Of a stretch of DNA of 64,000 bases, positions 50,662 through 62,360 are shown piece after piece. The translations under genes were made by a program, and so were the position numbers. Position 1 is the first letter of the stretch. Every line of letters begins with the position of its first letter. Origin of the DNA: Symbiodinium natans (lineage: Eukaryota; Sar; Dinophyceae; Suessiales; Symbiodiniaceae). Location: the NCBI GenBank assembly GCA_905221605.1, contig CAJNDS010001035.1, forward strand, positions 156,001 to 220,000, given 5' to 3'. A model generated the notes under the pieces. That model had not been told where the DNA came from. It saw only the letters and a list, made by a program, of their open reading frames with translations, and made no database searches.

Positions 50662-50883
50662 GAGGTGTGGGGTTTAGGGTTTAGGGTTTAGGGTTTAGGG
50701 TTTAGGGTTTAGGGTTTAGGGTTTAGGGTTTAGGGTTTAGGGTTTAGGGTTTAGGGTTTAGGGTTTAGGGTTTAGGTTTAGGGTTTAGGGTTCAGGGTTC
50801 AGGGTTCAGGGTTCAGGGTTCAGGGTTTAGGGTTTAGGGTTTAGGGTTTAGGGTTTAGGGTTTAGGGTTTAGGGTTTAGGTTT
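50662..50883. repeat. long TTTAGGG array with an internal TTCAGGG block
   Basis: About 30 units, interrupted by five consecutive TTCAGGG variants (50789-50825), on one polarity. The longest nearly uninterrupted telomeric array in the window. Confidence 0.95.
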
Positions 50884-50938
50884 AGCTGATCTTGTGACCC
50901 AAATTTCGACCACTCCAAGCAAGGCTCTGCTTACCCAG

Positions 50939-51076
50939 ACGGTCCATTTGTAGTACTATTCTGGAATTTGGTACCCCAAAAACCTAGTTGGTATGTTTGT
51001 TGACTACCTAATTCCGCAATAGTACCCCAAAACCCTACAGTAAACCCTAAACCCTAAACCCTAAACCCTAGACCCT
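50939..51076. mobile_element. foldback element with telomeric array inside
   Basis: GGTCCATTTGTAGTACTATT at one end and ACAAATGGACC at the other. A CCCTAAA array (51040-51069) lies inside the right arm, flanked by ACCCTACA on both sides. Confidence 0.75.
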
Positions 51077-51789
51077 ACAAATGGACCCGCCAAGTCATGC
51101 ACACGCCTGAGATCCTACGGAGACACGAACCTCCAGGAGTGGTGAGAGCTGAAAACTAACTTTTTCACCGAATGAAAGTATCGCTTGGCTGTTCAGTAAC
51201 TCAATTAGGGTTTAGGGTTTAGGGTTTGGGGTTTAGGGTTTAGGGTTTAAGGTGTAGTGTTCAGGGTTTAGGGTTTCGGGCCAGGGTGTAGCTTTTTTGG
51301 TTTAACTAGACTCAACAAACATGCAAACCCAAAACCTTAAACACTAAACCCTAAACCCTCAACCCTCAACCTGAATCCTAACTCTGAATCCTGAAATCGA
51401 ACTGGTACATGCAGGTCCAGGCCCCCTCGCAGCTCAAGAAAGAAGTCCTACGCCCAAGTCGTCGTGTGTCATCTGGGCAGGCTGGGGGGCTAAACCCTAA
51501 ACCCTAAACCCTAAACCCTCAACCCTAAACCCTAAACCCTAAACCCCACAAAACGTCAAGGAAGTTCAGGGCTGAGAGTGGCAGGAAAATGTAGCCGAAA
51601 TTCGGCTGCAGGATTTATTGCCTATAGGGTTTCGGGTTGATGAGGGCTCCGGGCTAGCCCTAAACCCTAAACCCTAAACCCTAAACACAAAACCCTAAAC
51701 CCTAAACCCTAAATCCCGAAACCCTAAACCCTAAACCCTAAACCCTACACCCTAAACCCTAAACGCAAAGGGTTTAGGGTTTGCTGTCA

Positions 51790-51907
51790 AAGGTGTGGTC
51801 TCTTATGAGCTCCTACTTGATCAATGACAGCTTCCGGAAGCGAGAGGTGGGGTCCTTCGTACAAGGCATCCATAATGGGCGACGGAAGGCCATGAAGGGG
51901 CTCATGA
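51790..51907 (-). CDS. candidate exon, unassigned
   Basis: Reads HHEPLHGLPSPIMDALYEGP then HLSLPEAVIDQVGAHKRPHL and a stop on minus. A plus-strand frame (SYLINDSFRKREVGSFVQGI) is also open; orientation is uncertain. Confidence 0.4.
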
Positions 51908-53695
51908 TGTAGGTTTAGGGTTTAGGGTTTAGGGTTTAGGGTTTAGGGTTTAGGGTTTAGGGTTTAGGGTTTAGGGGGCGATCCAAGGGGTATGCGGGTG
52001 AAACTACCCGGACCACGGGCCACAGGTTGTCGTGGACTTTCTTTGAGGGAAATGTGCGTCTTACCTGGCTTTGCCAAGCCCTAAACCCAAAACCTAAACC
52101 CTAAACCCCAAGCCCTAAACCCTAAAACCTAACCCTAACCCCGAAACCATATGCCCTGAAACAAAAATAAACCTCTGGCGATCTCACAGTGAGAACAAAA
52201 AGTATTGGGTTTAGGGCTTATGGTTTAGGGTTTAGGATTGAGGGAGCCATTCCGTCACGACAATCATAATACTGGTACACAGCAATCGTTACATCAGTGG
52301 TCAAACAACCGCCGAAAAACAAAAAAACACAATGGTCAGAAGCACCATCACTTCAGAACACTCACACACACAAAAAAACAACGAAACCCTGAAACCAAGA
52401 GCCCTACATATAACCCAACATCCTTCAGCCCTCACCCGTTTGGAAGCTGACCTACATTCTGAGCCCGTCTTTTGGCACCCCAATGTACAGTATACATCAA
52501 GCATGATACCGTGGAACGAAGTTGACTACTAGCTTACCCGGTCACCCACAAATAACGAGGAGGGTCCCTTCTTGCCCAATTTCAGGTGAGAATGGGAGCC
52601 CAACCAAACAAAAGGAATGACCGTTTTGCTGGGCATCCTGATCACGAATCCCCTAACCCCAAGCCCAGATCAAACACCCTAAACCCTAAACCCTAAACCC
52701 TAAACCCTAAGCCCCCTCCTAAACTCTAAACACTTAGGGTCGTTCCATGGTCCCTTAATATAGGGCCCTCAAAAGGGGAACCCTTGTGTACCCTCTACAA
52801 ATTGAGCGCCCAATACTTCAGAACCCTTTAAATTAGGTAGGGGACCATGTTCAGGGCCCATGCAACTACCCTTGAACCCTAAACCCTAAACCCTAAACCC
52901 TAAACCCTAAACCTAAACCCTAAACCCTAAACCCTAAACCCTAAACCCTAAACCCTAAACCCGAAACCCTGAGCCCAAACCAGTCAAAGCCCCAACCGGG
53001 GGCCGAGCTCGCCCATGGTCGGGCTCGAAACCATGGCCGCAAACGACGCACCTAACAAAAGAAGCTCAGCTGGGTCTTTCGGGTTTAGGGTTTAGGGTTT
53101 AGGGTTTCGGGTTTCGGGTTTAGGGCTAAGGGTTTAGGGTGCTTTCTCTTGCGGGGGGGGTGGTAAATCGAGAAGGAGCCATGCTCAGGGCCCAAGTACC
53201 CCTCCTTTCCCGGAATGGCTTTCGCAGAATGGAGCCTTCTAGAAATAAACCCTAAACCCTAAACCCTAAACCCTAGACCCTTGACAAAGCCTCTTCAACT
53301 CTTCAGGGCCACTTTAGGGTTTTTTCCTATAGGCAGCGGAAAAGTGGCTTCAGGCCCCCCTCCACTACAAAAAATCAAGCTCAGTCATATTTTTCAGAGC
53401 TGAGGGATCTCCAAGGGTTAAGTCTGATTAGGGTCTTCTTAGGGCTTATGGGGTTTAAGGCTAGCCCTAAACCCTAAACCCTAAACACTAAACCCTAAAC
53501 CCTAAACCCTAATTAAACCTTAAACCCTAAACCCTAAACCCTAAACCCTAAACCCTAACCCTAAAAGTTTGGCTTATAGGGTTTAAGGTGCTCAGTGTAT
53601 AAGCCGTGGAGACCCGAAACCCAAGAAGCCCCAAACCGAGGCGCCTTTTCTGCTCCCGGTTGTACATGCACTGGCACCGCACGCACCTTTGCTGG

Positions 53696-53859
53696 CTGGT
53701 GCATCGTAGGGAATGAGGGAGTGAGGTACCCTATCTAAACCCTAAACCCCAAACCCCAAACCCCAAACCCTAAACCCTGAACCCGTATAAAGGGATTGTC
53801 TAGGGTACTAAAAGGACTTTATAGGGTACCTCATTCCCTCATTCCCTACTAAGAACCAG
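53696..53859. mobile_element. foldback element, GTAGGGAATGAGG family, with array
   Basis: Ends CTGGTGCATCGTAGGGAATG and its approximate complement ending CTACTAAGAACCAG. A CCCCAAA/CCCTAAA array (53738-53781) sits inside. Related to the PP-loop introner at 2689-2815. Confidence 0.75.
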
Positions 53860-54406
53860 GGGGGTTTGTGGTTCTTTGGTCTAGAAATGGGCCCCACAGC
53901 GCTTGGGGTTTAGGGTTTTAGGGTTTAAGGTTAGGGTTTAGGGTTTCGGGTTTCGGGCTGTTTGGTCTCACAGGCTTTGCTTGCGGCGCTTAGGACTAGT
54001 ATATATATATATATTTATTTATTTAGGTTTTCGGGATTCGGGGTTTAAACCCTAAACTCTGAACCATACATCCCGCACCCTAATCCTTAAACCCTAAATC
54101 CTAAATCCTAGGGCGGACCCTCAACTACAGCCCCGAATAGAAGGGTGAACCCAGGGTATACAGAGGCGACCTCCTGCCAGAGTCAGCTTCCGCTTCGTAG
54201 TTCAAGGGTTTCCCTGAACCCTACACAGCCCTAAAACCCGTAAAGCCCCTGAACCACAGTAAACCACGTTCGAGTGGTTTAGGGGTTCTATAAGGGTCTT
54301 AGCCTTTAGGGGTTCTAGGGTCGAGCCCCTGAACCTCCCCATGGCCTGCCGACCCTTCCACCGCGCCCGCAGCTCGCTTTAGTTTAGGGGTTTGGGGTTT
54401 AGGATA

Positions 54407-54515
54407 TGGGTGGTTGTCAAAATTATGGTCCCTCTTTGGATCCCTATCACAATACGGCACCTAATATGTAGGGTCCGCCCCCAAAGGGATTATAATTTTG
54501 ACAGCCACCCATACA
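54407..54515. mobile_element. foldback element, GGGTGGTTGTCAAAATTAT ends
   Basis: TATGGGTGGTTGTCAAAATT pairs with AATTTTGACAGCCACCCATA over about 20 bp. About 109 bp in total. No other copy seen in this window. Confidence 0.75.
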
Positions 54516-54894
54516 CTCAATGCCCTGACCTGAATAGCCCCCACAGAGGTACCTAGGGTTGGTTTCCCGTAGCTCTAAACCCTAAACCCTAAACCCGAAA
54601 CCCGAAACCCTAAACCCTAAACCCGAAACCCTAAACCCTAAACCCTAAACCCCTAAACCCTTCAGGGAAGCTCGGGAGTACTAGGGTGCAAAAAGTTCAG
54701 CTTCCCTGAAAACCCTGGACTTGGGATGTCCCCCCCCCCCCCCTATGCTAGCAGTCCTTCACAGGGATTCTAGTAGGGGGTATAAGAGGGAACATCCCAA
54801 CCCTGAACCCTGAACCCTGAACCCTGAACCCTAAACCCTGAACCTTCAACCCTGAACCCTAAACCCTGAACCCTAAACCCTAAACCCTCGTCCT

Positions 54895-54985
54895 CTGAGG
54901 TTACGGGCTGTCCACCGCCAAACGTGGCCCACAGCGGCTCGCACTTTGTCCGCGAAAGGAGCTCCCTGGTGAAGTCGTGTGAGGG
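54895..54985 (-). CDS. candidate exon, unassigned
   Basis: Reads SHDFTRELLSRTKCEPLWAT then FGGGQPVTSEDEG on minus. A second frame (LTRLHQGAPFADKVRAAVGH) is also open. Confidence 0.45.
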
Positions 54986-55741
54986 CTTGGGGTGTGGGCT
55001 TTGGTTTAGGGTTTGGGGTTTGGGGTTCAGGGTTTAGGGTTTAGGGTTGAGGGTTTTGGGTTGCAAGAGGGCGTCTAGACCTAGCTTGTTCAGTTTATAG
55101 GGGCTTCTAGTGCTTGTTCTTAATGATCGAGCAACAAACACATAGGTAAAGGATTCTCTTAAACCCTAAACCCTAAACCCTAAACCCTAAACCCTAAACC
55201 CTAAACCCTAAACCTCATACCCTGGCGGAGGGACTGATAATGACTGCAGGGAAGTGAATCTTCAGTAGCCACATGGAACATGATTTTAGGAGTGTAGGGT
55301 TTAGGGGTCTTCAGGGTTTGGGTTTCGGGTTGGAGGATTTCATGGCTATTAAGGGCTACAAGGAGGGCCCCCTTAGAAGGGACTGCTACTCTTATTCCCT
55401 TTATAACCCCTATATAATGATTATCTCGTCCCTATATACCTAAGTAGCCCCTTACATTACCCCGTCCCTTTCTTAGGGTCCCTCCTTTAGTCCCTTGAGG
55501 CAAAAGTCCCTTCAGGGCTGTGTGAAATAGATTTTGCTTCCCTAAACCCTAAACCCTAAACCCTAAACCCTAAACCCTAAACCCAAAGCCCCTCTTCTTT
55601 ACACTCAACACCAGCCAGAGGGAGCCCCGAGCGTGCTCTCACCAACTTTATAGGGTTTCTAGGGTATCTGGGGCTATTAGGGTTTCTAGGGCTTTTGGGG
55701 GTTTGTATGGTATTTAGACTTTGTAGAGTTTGTAGGGTCTA

Positions 55742-55815
55742 TGAATGAGGCCTACATAGGTGGCTTAGGAGTTCGCGGCCACTGCGGACTTGAGAGTTCA
55801 TCCAACATCTGGGTA
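55742..55815 (-). CDS. candidate exon, unassigned
   Basis: Reads LKPTQMLDELSSPQWPRTPK on minus. Confidence 0.4.
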
Positions 55816-56014
55816 GGCTTCAGGGTAGCCCGTAAACCCTTAAAACTAAACCCTGACACGTAAACCCTACAAACCCTAAACCCTATAAACCCTGAAATTC
55901 CCCAAAAAACGCCAAACCCGACGAAACCTCGAGGGGTTTGTTGTTTAGGGTTTAGGGTTTAGGGTTTAGGGTTTGGGGTTTAGGGTTTAGGGTTTAGGGT
56001 TTAGGGTTTAGGGG

Positions 56015-56125
56015 GCTGAGGACACCCAGCCAGGCTCTTCGAGCTCCTGAGGCAGCTGCACTGCGTCAGCGAGCGAGTTGACCACAGTGTGGTACTGGCG
56101 GGGCACGGGCGCGCAGCCGGAGCGG
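56015..56125 (-). CDS. candidate exon, unassigned
   Basis: Reads YRSGCAPVPRQYHTVVNSLA then DAVQLPQELEEPGWVSS on minus, between two TTTAGGG arrays. Among the strongest unassigned exons by composition. Confidence 0.5.
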
Positions 56126-56547
56126 TAGGGTTTAGGGTTTAGGGTTTAGGGTTTAGGGTTTAGGGTTTAGGTTTAGGGTTTAGGGTTTAGGGTCAAGGGT
56201 TTAGGGTTAAGGGTTAATGGGTTTAGGGTTTAGGGTTTAGTGTTTTCCGAGTTCAGGGTGCGTGAAGAAGAAGGAGGTTTGCCTACGGGTTCGGGTTCTG
56301 GGTTGGTCTTAATGCAAACCCTTCTCACAAGATGTTAGTGTGTGGTCCCTGAAAAAAACTTAGACCCTCACCGCTTAAAAAGGAAAAATGCTTAAATGAG
56401 CTATAGTGGTTCGGTGTCGAACCAAGCATAGCGCCCATGGATGACCTCGTACGTGCTTCAAAACCACTGGACCCAAAATAAGCGCAATTGGCCTGACATG
56501 AGAACTGAGCGTCTGAGGTTTTACGGCTTAGGGTTTAGGGTTTAGGG

Positions 56548-56620
56548 TCATCGCCTGACAGCAGGAGCTCATGTCGCGCGGGATATTCCAGCGCGGTAGC
56601 CTCACACACTCGGGCGGGTT
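56548..56620 (-). CDS. candidate exon, unassigned
   Basis: Reads ARVCEATALEYPARHELLLS then GDD on minus, between two TTTAGGG arrays. Confidence 0.45.
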
Positions 56621-57038
56621 TAGGATTTAGGGTTTAGGTCTAGGGTTGAGGGCGGCTGGTTTTGAGCGGAGTGAGAAGGGCCTTGGGTTCGGTTATTAGT
56701 CTATGCTTGGACTTGTTCAAGTTTGAAGAACGTGGGGGGGGGCCAAAATTCTAAACTACAGCCACAGCCGTAGAATGTTGAGTGGTTAGGTGACACAAGC
56801 CCCCTAAACCCTAAACCCTAAACCCTAAACCCTAAACCCTAAACCCTAAACCCTAAACCCTAAACCCTAAACCCTGGGATCCTAGTAGCTCAGAACCCTA
56901 ATCAGACCCCAATCTGCAGCCGCAGAAAACTTGGACTTCTTCTTGTCGTCGTCGCAGGTCCCAGAGCACCGTGCATGTGCCCGAACGCCCTATAGGCGCT
57001 GGCCTAAACCCTAGGACTGCCAGCAGAGAATGCAAGCG

Positions 57039-57141
57039 TAGGGTTTAGGGTTTAGGGTTTAGGGTTTAGGGTTTAGGGTTTAGGGTTTAGGGTTTAGGGT
57101 TTAGGGTTTAGGGTTTAGGGTTTAGGGTTTAGGGTTTAGGA
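57039..57141. repeat. long TTTAGGG array
   Basis: About 14 perfect units. Confidence 0.95.
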
Positions 57142-57282
57142 ATGACAGAGTATGGGAGACGAAACTAGGGGGGAGATCCCTAACCACCTGAACCTTGACT
57201 CTCCCCCCCTCTCCCCTGATGATATCAAGGGGGAGTCAAACCGGGACTCCGAAGGATGTGCCCCTACCAGGTTCTACCCAAA

Positions 57283-57458
57283 GAGCCCAAGTACCCCTTA
57301 GTTCAGGAATATTCCTTAAAGTATATAGGGAACCTTAAGTTGATATAAGGTTCCCTATATACCCCTTAATTAAGGAATATTCCTTAGACTCCTTAAAGTA
57401 TATAGGGATCCTTAAGATGATTTAAGGCATGTTCCTGAATTAAGGGGTATTGGGCTCT
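57283..57458. mobile_element. compound foldback element, GAGCCCAAGTACCCCTTA ends
   Basis: GAGCCCAAGTACCCCTTAGT pairs with TTAAGGGGTATTGGGCTC. Inside, AGGAATATTCCTTA and TATATAGGGAACCTTAAG motifs recur three times in alternating orientation, giving several nested hairpins. Confidence 0.75.
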
Positions 57459-58139
57459 TCGGGTACTCCAAATGTGGAAGGGTGCCTGAGCCCAAGGCTA
57501 CAGCCTTAGGGGCCCAAGGTAGTCCCATGAAAAACCTCACAAGCACGAATGAACTCCTAGCCCTAAACCCTCTGCCTGCCCTAAACCCTAAACCCTAAAC
57601 CCTAAACCCTAAACCCTAAACCCTAAACCCTAAACCCTGAACCCTAAACCCTAAACCCTAAACCCTAAACCCTAAACACTACACCCTGACGCTTTTTATC
57701 CGGCTAACGGGGCCACAATCCGGGGCCCACGAAGGCTAAAAGGATAAACGAACTAAATTAGGGTTTAGGGTTCGGGCTCTAGGTGTAGGATTTCTGGTTT
57801 AGGGGTAAAGATGCACAAATCTGATGCAGTTTAAGGGTAAGTGAACTCCCAAAACAGCTTCGGTTTTTGGTTTAGGGAATTTCTAGGGGCCCACATGTTC
57901 AAAGGGTTTGCCGCTTGACCTAGAAAAGGTTGTTCAGACCCCTAAAACCAAAAAGACAAAGTCCTCTAAACCCAAAACGACAAGATCTGAACCCAAAACA
58001 ACAACAAAAACACTAAACCCTTAACCCTACACCCTAAACCCTAAAACCCTGAACCCTGAACCCTAAACCCGAAACCCTAAACCCTGAACCCTAAACCCTG
58101 AACCCTAAACCCTAAACCCTATAAACCCTAAACCCTTCT

Positions 58140-58222
58140 CGGCCCTGAGGCTCGGGCAGTTTCTTGATGCAGAGCGCCCGGGAGCGGACTGGCGTCTGAT
58201 TCGGTGGGTTCCTCGCCGCCTT
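58140..58222 (-). CDS. candidate exon, unassigned
   Basis: Reads PKAARNPPNQTPVRSRALCI then KKLPEPQGREG on minus. It begins against the 34-G tract. Confidence 0.4.

Positions 58223-58223
<1 letters not shown>

Positions 58224-58257
<34 letters not shown>
58224..58257. repeat. 34-bp poly-G tract
   Basis: 34 consecutive G, the longest homopolymer in the window, immediately before a degenerate TTTAGGG region (58258-58480). Confidence 0.95.
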
Positions 58258-58259
<2 letters not shown>

Positions 58260-58727
58260 TGAGGTTTTGGGAGTTTAGGGTTCAGGGTTTAGGGGGGGTT
58301 GGGGTTTAGGTTTTTGGGGTTTAGGGTTCAGGGTTTGGGGTTTTGGGATGTAACTTGGGGTTTTTGGGGGCCTTAGGCTTTAGGATTTGGGTTTCGGGCT
58401 GGGGTTTAAGGTCTTGGGGCAAAGGCTAGATCGGGGTAGATCGGTTCAGGGTTGAGGGTTTGAGGTCTAGGGCCACATCTCAGGTTGGCTCAACTGTTTA
58501 GGGTTTAGGGTTTAGGCTTTCGGGGGGGGGGGGGGGGGTGGGTTTGAGAGCTTCTTAAGGCCTCAGGGCTTCGGGAGTGGCAGGCGGGGAATGGCATGGT
58601 ACATGCTGCCCTACAGACCCTATAACCTACTGACTCGTAGTGGGGAAGGATGGGGAAATGAGGTACCTTAGAGCCCCCGATACCAACCCCTTCTTAAGGG
58701 ATTGCCTGAGGTACCTATGTAATTACT

Positions 58728-58848
58728 TGGAGGTTCATTGTACTTATTAACCAATTTTTACTGTACATATAACCCACTTATTAGCCCTGCCCCAATATGG
58801 CTATAAGTACAGTTATAACTGCAGTTATGAACCTCGAAGTACTTCTTA
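58728..58848. mobile_element. foldback element, ACTTGGAGGTTCATTGTACT ends
   Basis: ACTTGGAGGTTCATTGTACT pairs with AGTTATGAACCTCGAAGTAC. Fragments of the same end occur at 14605-14625, 61038-61065 and 62785-62822. Confidence 0.7.
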
Positions 58849-58962
58849 CTACTAAACCCTAAACCCTCAACCCTCAACCCTAAACCCTAACCCTAAACTC
58901 TGGACCGCTAAACCACTGGGGCATGTGCGAGGCGCGCTTGCGTCTGGAAGCTGTCCACGGAA

Positions 58963-59070
58963 TCTTCCTGCTAACGTGGAGCTGCGGTTTTGGGTTTAGG
59001 CTTTATAAGATTTGGGGTTTAGGGTTTAGGCTTTTATTAAGGTTTAGGGCATAGGGTCTTCCTGCTGACG
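58963..59070. repeat. telomeric array with 14-bp flanking duplication
   Basis: TCTTCCTGCTAACG (58963-58976) and TCTTCCTGCTGACG (59057-59070) bracket degenerate TTTAGGG units. Confidence 0.75.
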
Positions 59071-59327
59071 AGAAGGCCAGGATGTAAAGGCCCAGGGCTT
59101 CGTAGCGATAAACAGCCCTAAACCCGCAACACTAAACCCCTGAAACAACCCTATAAACCCTGAAACCGCTGAACCCTACAACCCTAAACCCACCTGGGTG
59201 TGGAGGGGCGCCCTTCTATGATTAAAGGGGGGTTGAGAGGGACCCTAACCCTACAAAAAGGGAATACGGGCTTTACTGGGTACCCAGTAGCCTTCTAGAA
59301 ATACTACCGCCGCATCACCGCGCAATC

Positions 59328-59442
59328 CTTGGTAGCGCAGTAACCATCTTACAAAAAGGACACCCTTTTTTGGGGTTGGTTTTGTGTTTAAGGGAAACCA
59401 GAACCCCAAAAAAAGGGTAAAGGGTACCACTGGGCTGCCAAG
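59328..59442. mobile_element. foldback element, CTTGGTAGCCC family, exact AATC duplication
   Basis: 115 bp from CTTGGTAGCGCAGTAACC to GGGCTGCCAAG, with AATC at 59324-59327 and 59443-59446, i.e. GATT on minus. It would therefore splice GA...AAG|GATT if it interrupts a minus-strand exon. Confidence 0.8.
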
Positions 59443-59649
59443 AATCACCAAAAAAACTCGAACTCGCTAAGCGCTCAACCCGTAGTCCTAGCTCCGGTAG
59501 CATGCGGAATGGCTCGGCCGCCCTGAATCCCTAAACCCTAAACCCTAGACCCTAGAAAGCATAAACCCTAATGGCCCATCCTGGACACCCTAAACCCCAA
59601 ACCCGAAACCCTAAACCCTAAACCCTAAACCCCAAACCCTAAACCCTAA

Positions 59650-59720
59650 ACTCAGGTGCCTCCCAGTCTTTGGATCGTGACTGTTGATGGCTCGGCCGCG
59701 GCTTCAGCGCATCTGGCACA
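59650..59720 (-). CDS. candidate exon, unassigned
   Basis: Reads GRAINSHDPKTGRHL on minus. The DPKTGRHL end resembles Tudor/PWWP-type chromatin modules (weak). Confidence 0.4.
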
Positions 59721-60357
59721 GCCACGGCTTGGAACCAGGGATGTGGGTTTAGGGTTTAGGGTTTAGGGTTTAGGGTTTAGGGTTTATTTAGGGTTTAGGG
59801 TTTAGGGTTTAGGGTTTAGGGGAATTCTGGCAGTGGGAGCATAAACGGAACCCTTGGAAACTCCTCCATAAGTAAGCGAATCAGGTGGGATAGGGTGCTA
59901 TGCACAGGTTGCGAAAGGCACCGGGCTACAGCCAAACCCCGTCGTGAACGCAAAAGAATATCTCGAGCCTTATCGTTGGTGTTTTGTTCTTGATGCCGCG
60001 CAGTAGTAGTATGCCAACATGCAAACCTTGCCATTTTAAATGTGTCCCAGATCGTACAACAAGGCGTTCAATTCAGGTCTACCCTTCCTTAGGCTGGTTG
60101 TTATCGCGTGTTGGGTTTTGGATCAACAAATGGTGTTTCTCAGGGTTTAGGATTTGGTGTGTGGTTTTTGGGGGGTTGACGAAATTCGGTGTCGAGGGGA
60201 TGGTATCGAGCCGTCAGTAGGCTTCATCCACTAACCTAAACCCTAAACCCTAAACCCTAAACCCTAAACCCTAAATTGTCGTCCGGCTCACATTCCCAAT
60301 CCAAAGCCAAAGTGCCTCAAGCCCCTTTCCTTTTTTTGGGTCGTTGTCTTAACAATT

Positions 60358-60454
60358 CTGTACTCCCCTTAGAACCTCCATAAACATAATATTCTCAATA
60401 TCATATTGGGTTTATATAAACAAAAATAGAAAAGAATTCCCAATGGGGATATAG
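60358..60454. mobile_element. foldback element, CTATACTCCCC family, exact AATT duplication
   Basis: 97 bp from CTGTACTCCCCTTAG to GGGGATATAG, with AATT at 60354-60357 and 60455-60458. Confidence 0.8.
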
Positions 60455-60629
60455 AATTGCGAAGGCTCGACAACGACGTAGCTCGGGCTTAGGGTTTTAG
60501 GGTCTGGGGTTTAAGGTTTTAGGGTTTAGGGCACACCATCATGAGCACGCCTAGCGAAAGCTGACCCACCCTCTCCATCTAGCCCCCTAGTCCGCCGGCA
60601 AAAAAGAAGCCCTCCGAGGGGGATTTACC

Positions 60630-60716
60630 AGGTGCACCATGCGCGCGCCGACCCGAACCACCTGACCCTGCATAGTTGGCCACACAGCGGCCTGGGATCC
60701 CCATCTTCTCAACCTC
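60630..60716 (-). CDS. candidate exon, unassigned
   Basis: After CCGCAG|G the frame reads EVEKMGIPGRCVANYAGSGG then SGRRAHGAP. Confidence 0.5.
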
Positions 60717-61090
60717 CTGCGGTTTCGGGTTTAGGGTTTAGGGTTTAGGGTTTAGGGTTTAGGGTTTAGGGTCCAGGGAGGTGAATTCCATGCGGGGAAG
60801 GCTCACGGCTGTCAAGGGTGCAGGGTTCAGGGCTCTGGGTGCGTCGCAACCCCTTTTTGGGGTTGGCTACCCTAAACCCTAAACCCTAAACCCTAAACCC
60901 TAAACCCTAAACCCTAAACCCTAAACCCCTAAACCCTGAACCAAAAAAAAAGATAAAAGGGCACCACTGGGGCTACCAAGCCCTGAGAAGGTCCTGAAAA
61001 GACGTCTGGAGACTTGCAGCAGGTGTTTGGAGGCCCTACTTGGAGGTTCATGGTACTTATCAACCATAGTCTTGAAACGCAGCTTATAAC

Positions 61091-61252
61091 CTTAGTAGCC
61101 CAGCAACCATATTATCATGAGGGCACCCTTTTTTGGGTTGGTTACTTTATAAAGGAACCCAGAACCCTAAGCCCTAAACCCTAAACCCTAAACCCATTGT
61201 AAGGGAACCAATAACCGAAAGAAAGGGTAAAGGGTACCACTGGGCTACTAAG
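61091..61252. mobile_element. foldback element, CTTGGTAGCCC family, with telomeric insert
   Basis: CTTAGTAGCCCAGCAACC at one end and CACTGGGCTACTAAG at the other. A short CCCTAAA array (61164-61196) interrupts the repeated text AAGGGAACC(A)-ATAACC. A related copy with an array is at about 60850-60980. Confidence 0.75.
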
Positions 61253-61399
61253 AGTGCTCTGAGCCTCCAAGCAAAGGGACCTGAGAGGCCAGGCTCTGTA
61301 GGCCCGTCTTCTGAGGGTTTAGGGTTTGGGGTTTAGGGTTTAGGGTTTAGGGTTTAGGGTTTAGGGTTTAGGGTTCAGACGTCTCATTTTTTGGGCTTC

Positions 61400-61650
61400 G
61401 GGTTGAAGTTTAGGGTCTGCCTCGGCTGGGTCCAGGCCGGAGGTCCTTCCTTGTGCTGAAAGCAAGTTCTTGGCTCTTCTAGGTCAGGCAGGCTTTGGGC
61501 TTTTGGAGGTTCAGAGTTTCTTAACCAGCACTCAGGGCACTGGCCGTGCAGAACGGCCCGACCACACTGAACACCTCCTTCTTCTGGCCCCAAAGCCGCC
61601 ATCTTTTTTGGCCAAGGGTCAGAGACGCCTGTATCCGTCGTCCACACCTA
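61400..61650 (-). CDS. candidate exon, unassigned (Cys/Pro-rich)
   Basis: About 80 codons open on minus: VQCGRAVLHGQCPECWLRNS, then EPPKAQSLPDLEEPRTCFQH, then KEGPPAWTQPRQ. A plus-strand frame overlaps fully; minus is preferred by gene direction and composition. Confidence 0.4.
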
Positions 61651-61697
61651 CCGACGCTGGGGCCCTCCCTCGAAACCTGGACACACCTGGAACGATT

Positions 61698-61826
61698 TCA
61701 TATGAAGCAGGGTATATATTTTTAGTACCCCCCAAAAGGACACCGGGTATACAGACTCACCAATATCAAAAAGGAACCTTCTATACACTCACCAATAACA
61801 GTAATATAGACCCTGCTTCATATGAA
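61698..61826. mobile_element. foldback element, TTCATATGAAGCAGGGT ends
   Basis: About 129 bp with near-perfect ends TTTCATATGAAGCAGGGTAT and CCCTGCTTCATATGAAGG. Inverted relative of 47194-47326. Confidence 0.8.
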
Positions 61827-62099
61827 GGCTCACGTAGACACAGTTGACATGAGTACTTTGGGGTAGCGCCGATTACATAATTGTTTTAGTTCCACAGGAG
61901 TATTGTTAATCATTCAGGCTCCTGTATGACACACACACACCCTAAACCCGTAAACCCCCAAACCCTAAACCCCAAACCCCAAACCCTAAACCCGAAACCC
62001 CAAACCCCAAACCCTAAACCTTAAACCCTAAACCCTAAACCCTAAACCCTAAACAGTAAACCCCAAACCTTAAACCCTAAACCCTAAACCCCTCCCCAA

Positions 62100-62178
62100 A
62101 GGAAGCGCTCCGAGGAGTCGAGGCCGTGGAACTGCTCATTCTCCACACGGATGCCCACGAGGAATCGGGGCTCCCTGG
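62100..62178 (-). CDS. candidate exon, unassigned
   Basis: After CCCAG|G the frame reads EPRFLVGIRVENEQFHGLDS then SERF. Confidence 0.5.
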
Positions 62179-62360
62179 GTTTAGGGTTTAGGGTTTAGGG
62201 TTTAGGGTTTAGGGTTTAGGGTTTAGGGTTTAGGGTATCGGGTTTGGGGTTTAGGGTTTAGGGGTTTAGGGGTTTAGTGGTTTAGGGCCTCGAGGACTGA
62301 GGGTTTTTTAGGGGCTTCAGGGGTTTACAGGTTTCAGGCGTTTAGGGTTTAGGGTTTAGG

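Noticed and set aside
61470-61847. 125-codon plus frame
   Set aside because: Runs through a foldback element and overlaps a more protein-like minus-strand block; no plus-strand gene is supported elsewhere in the window.
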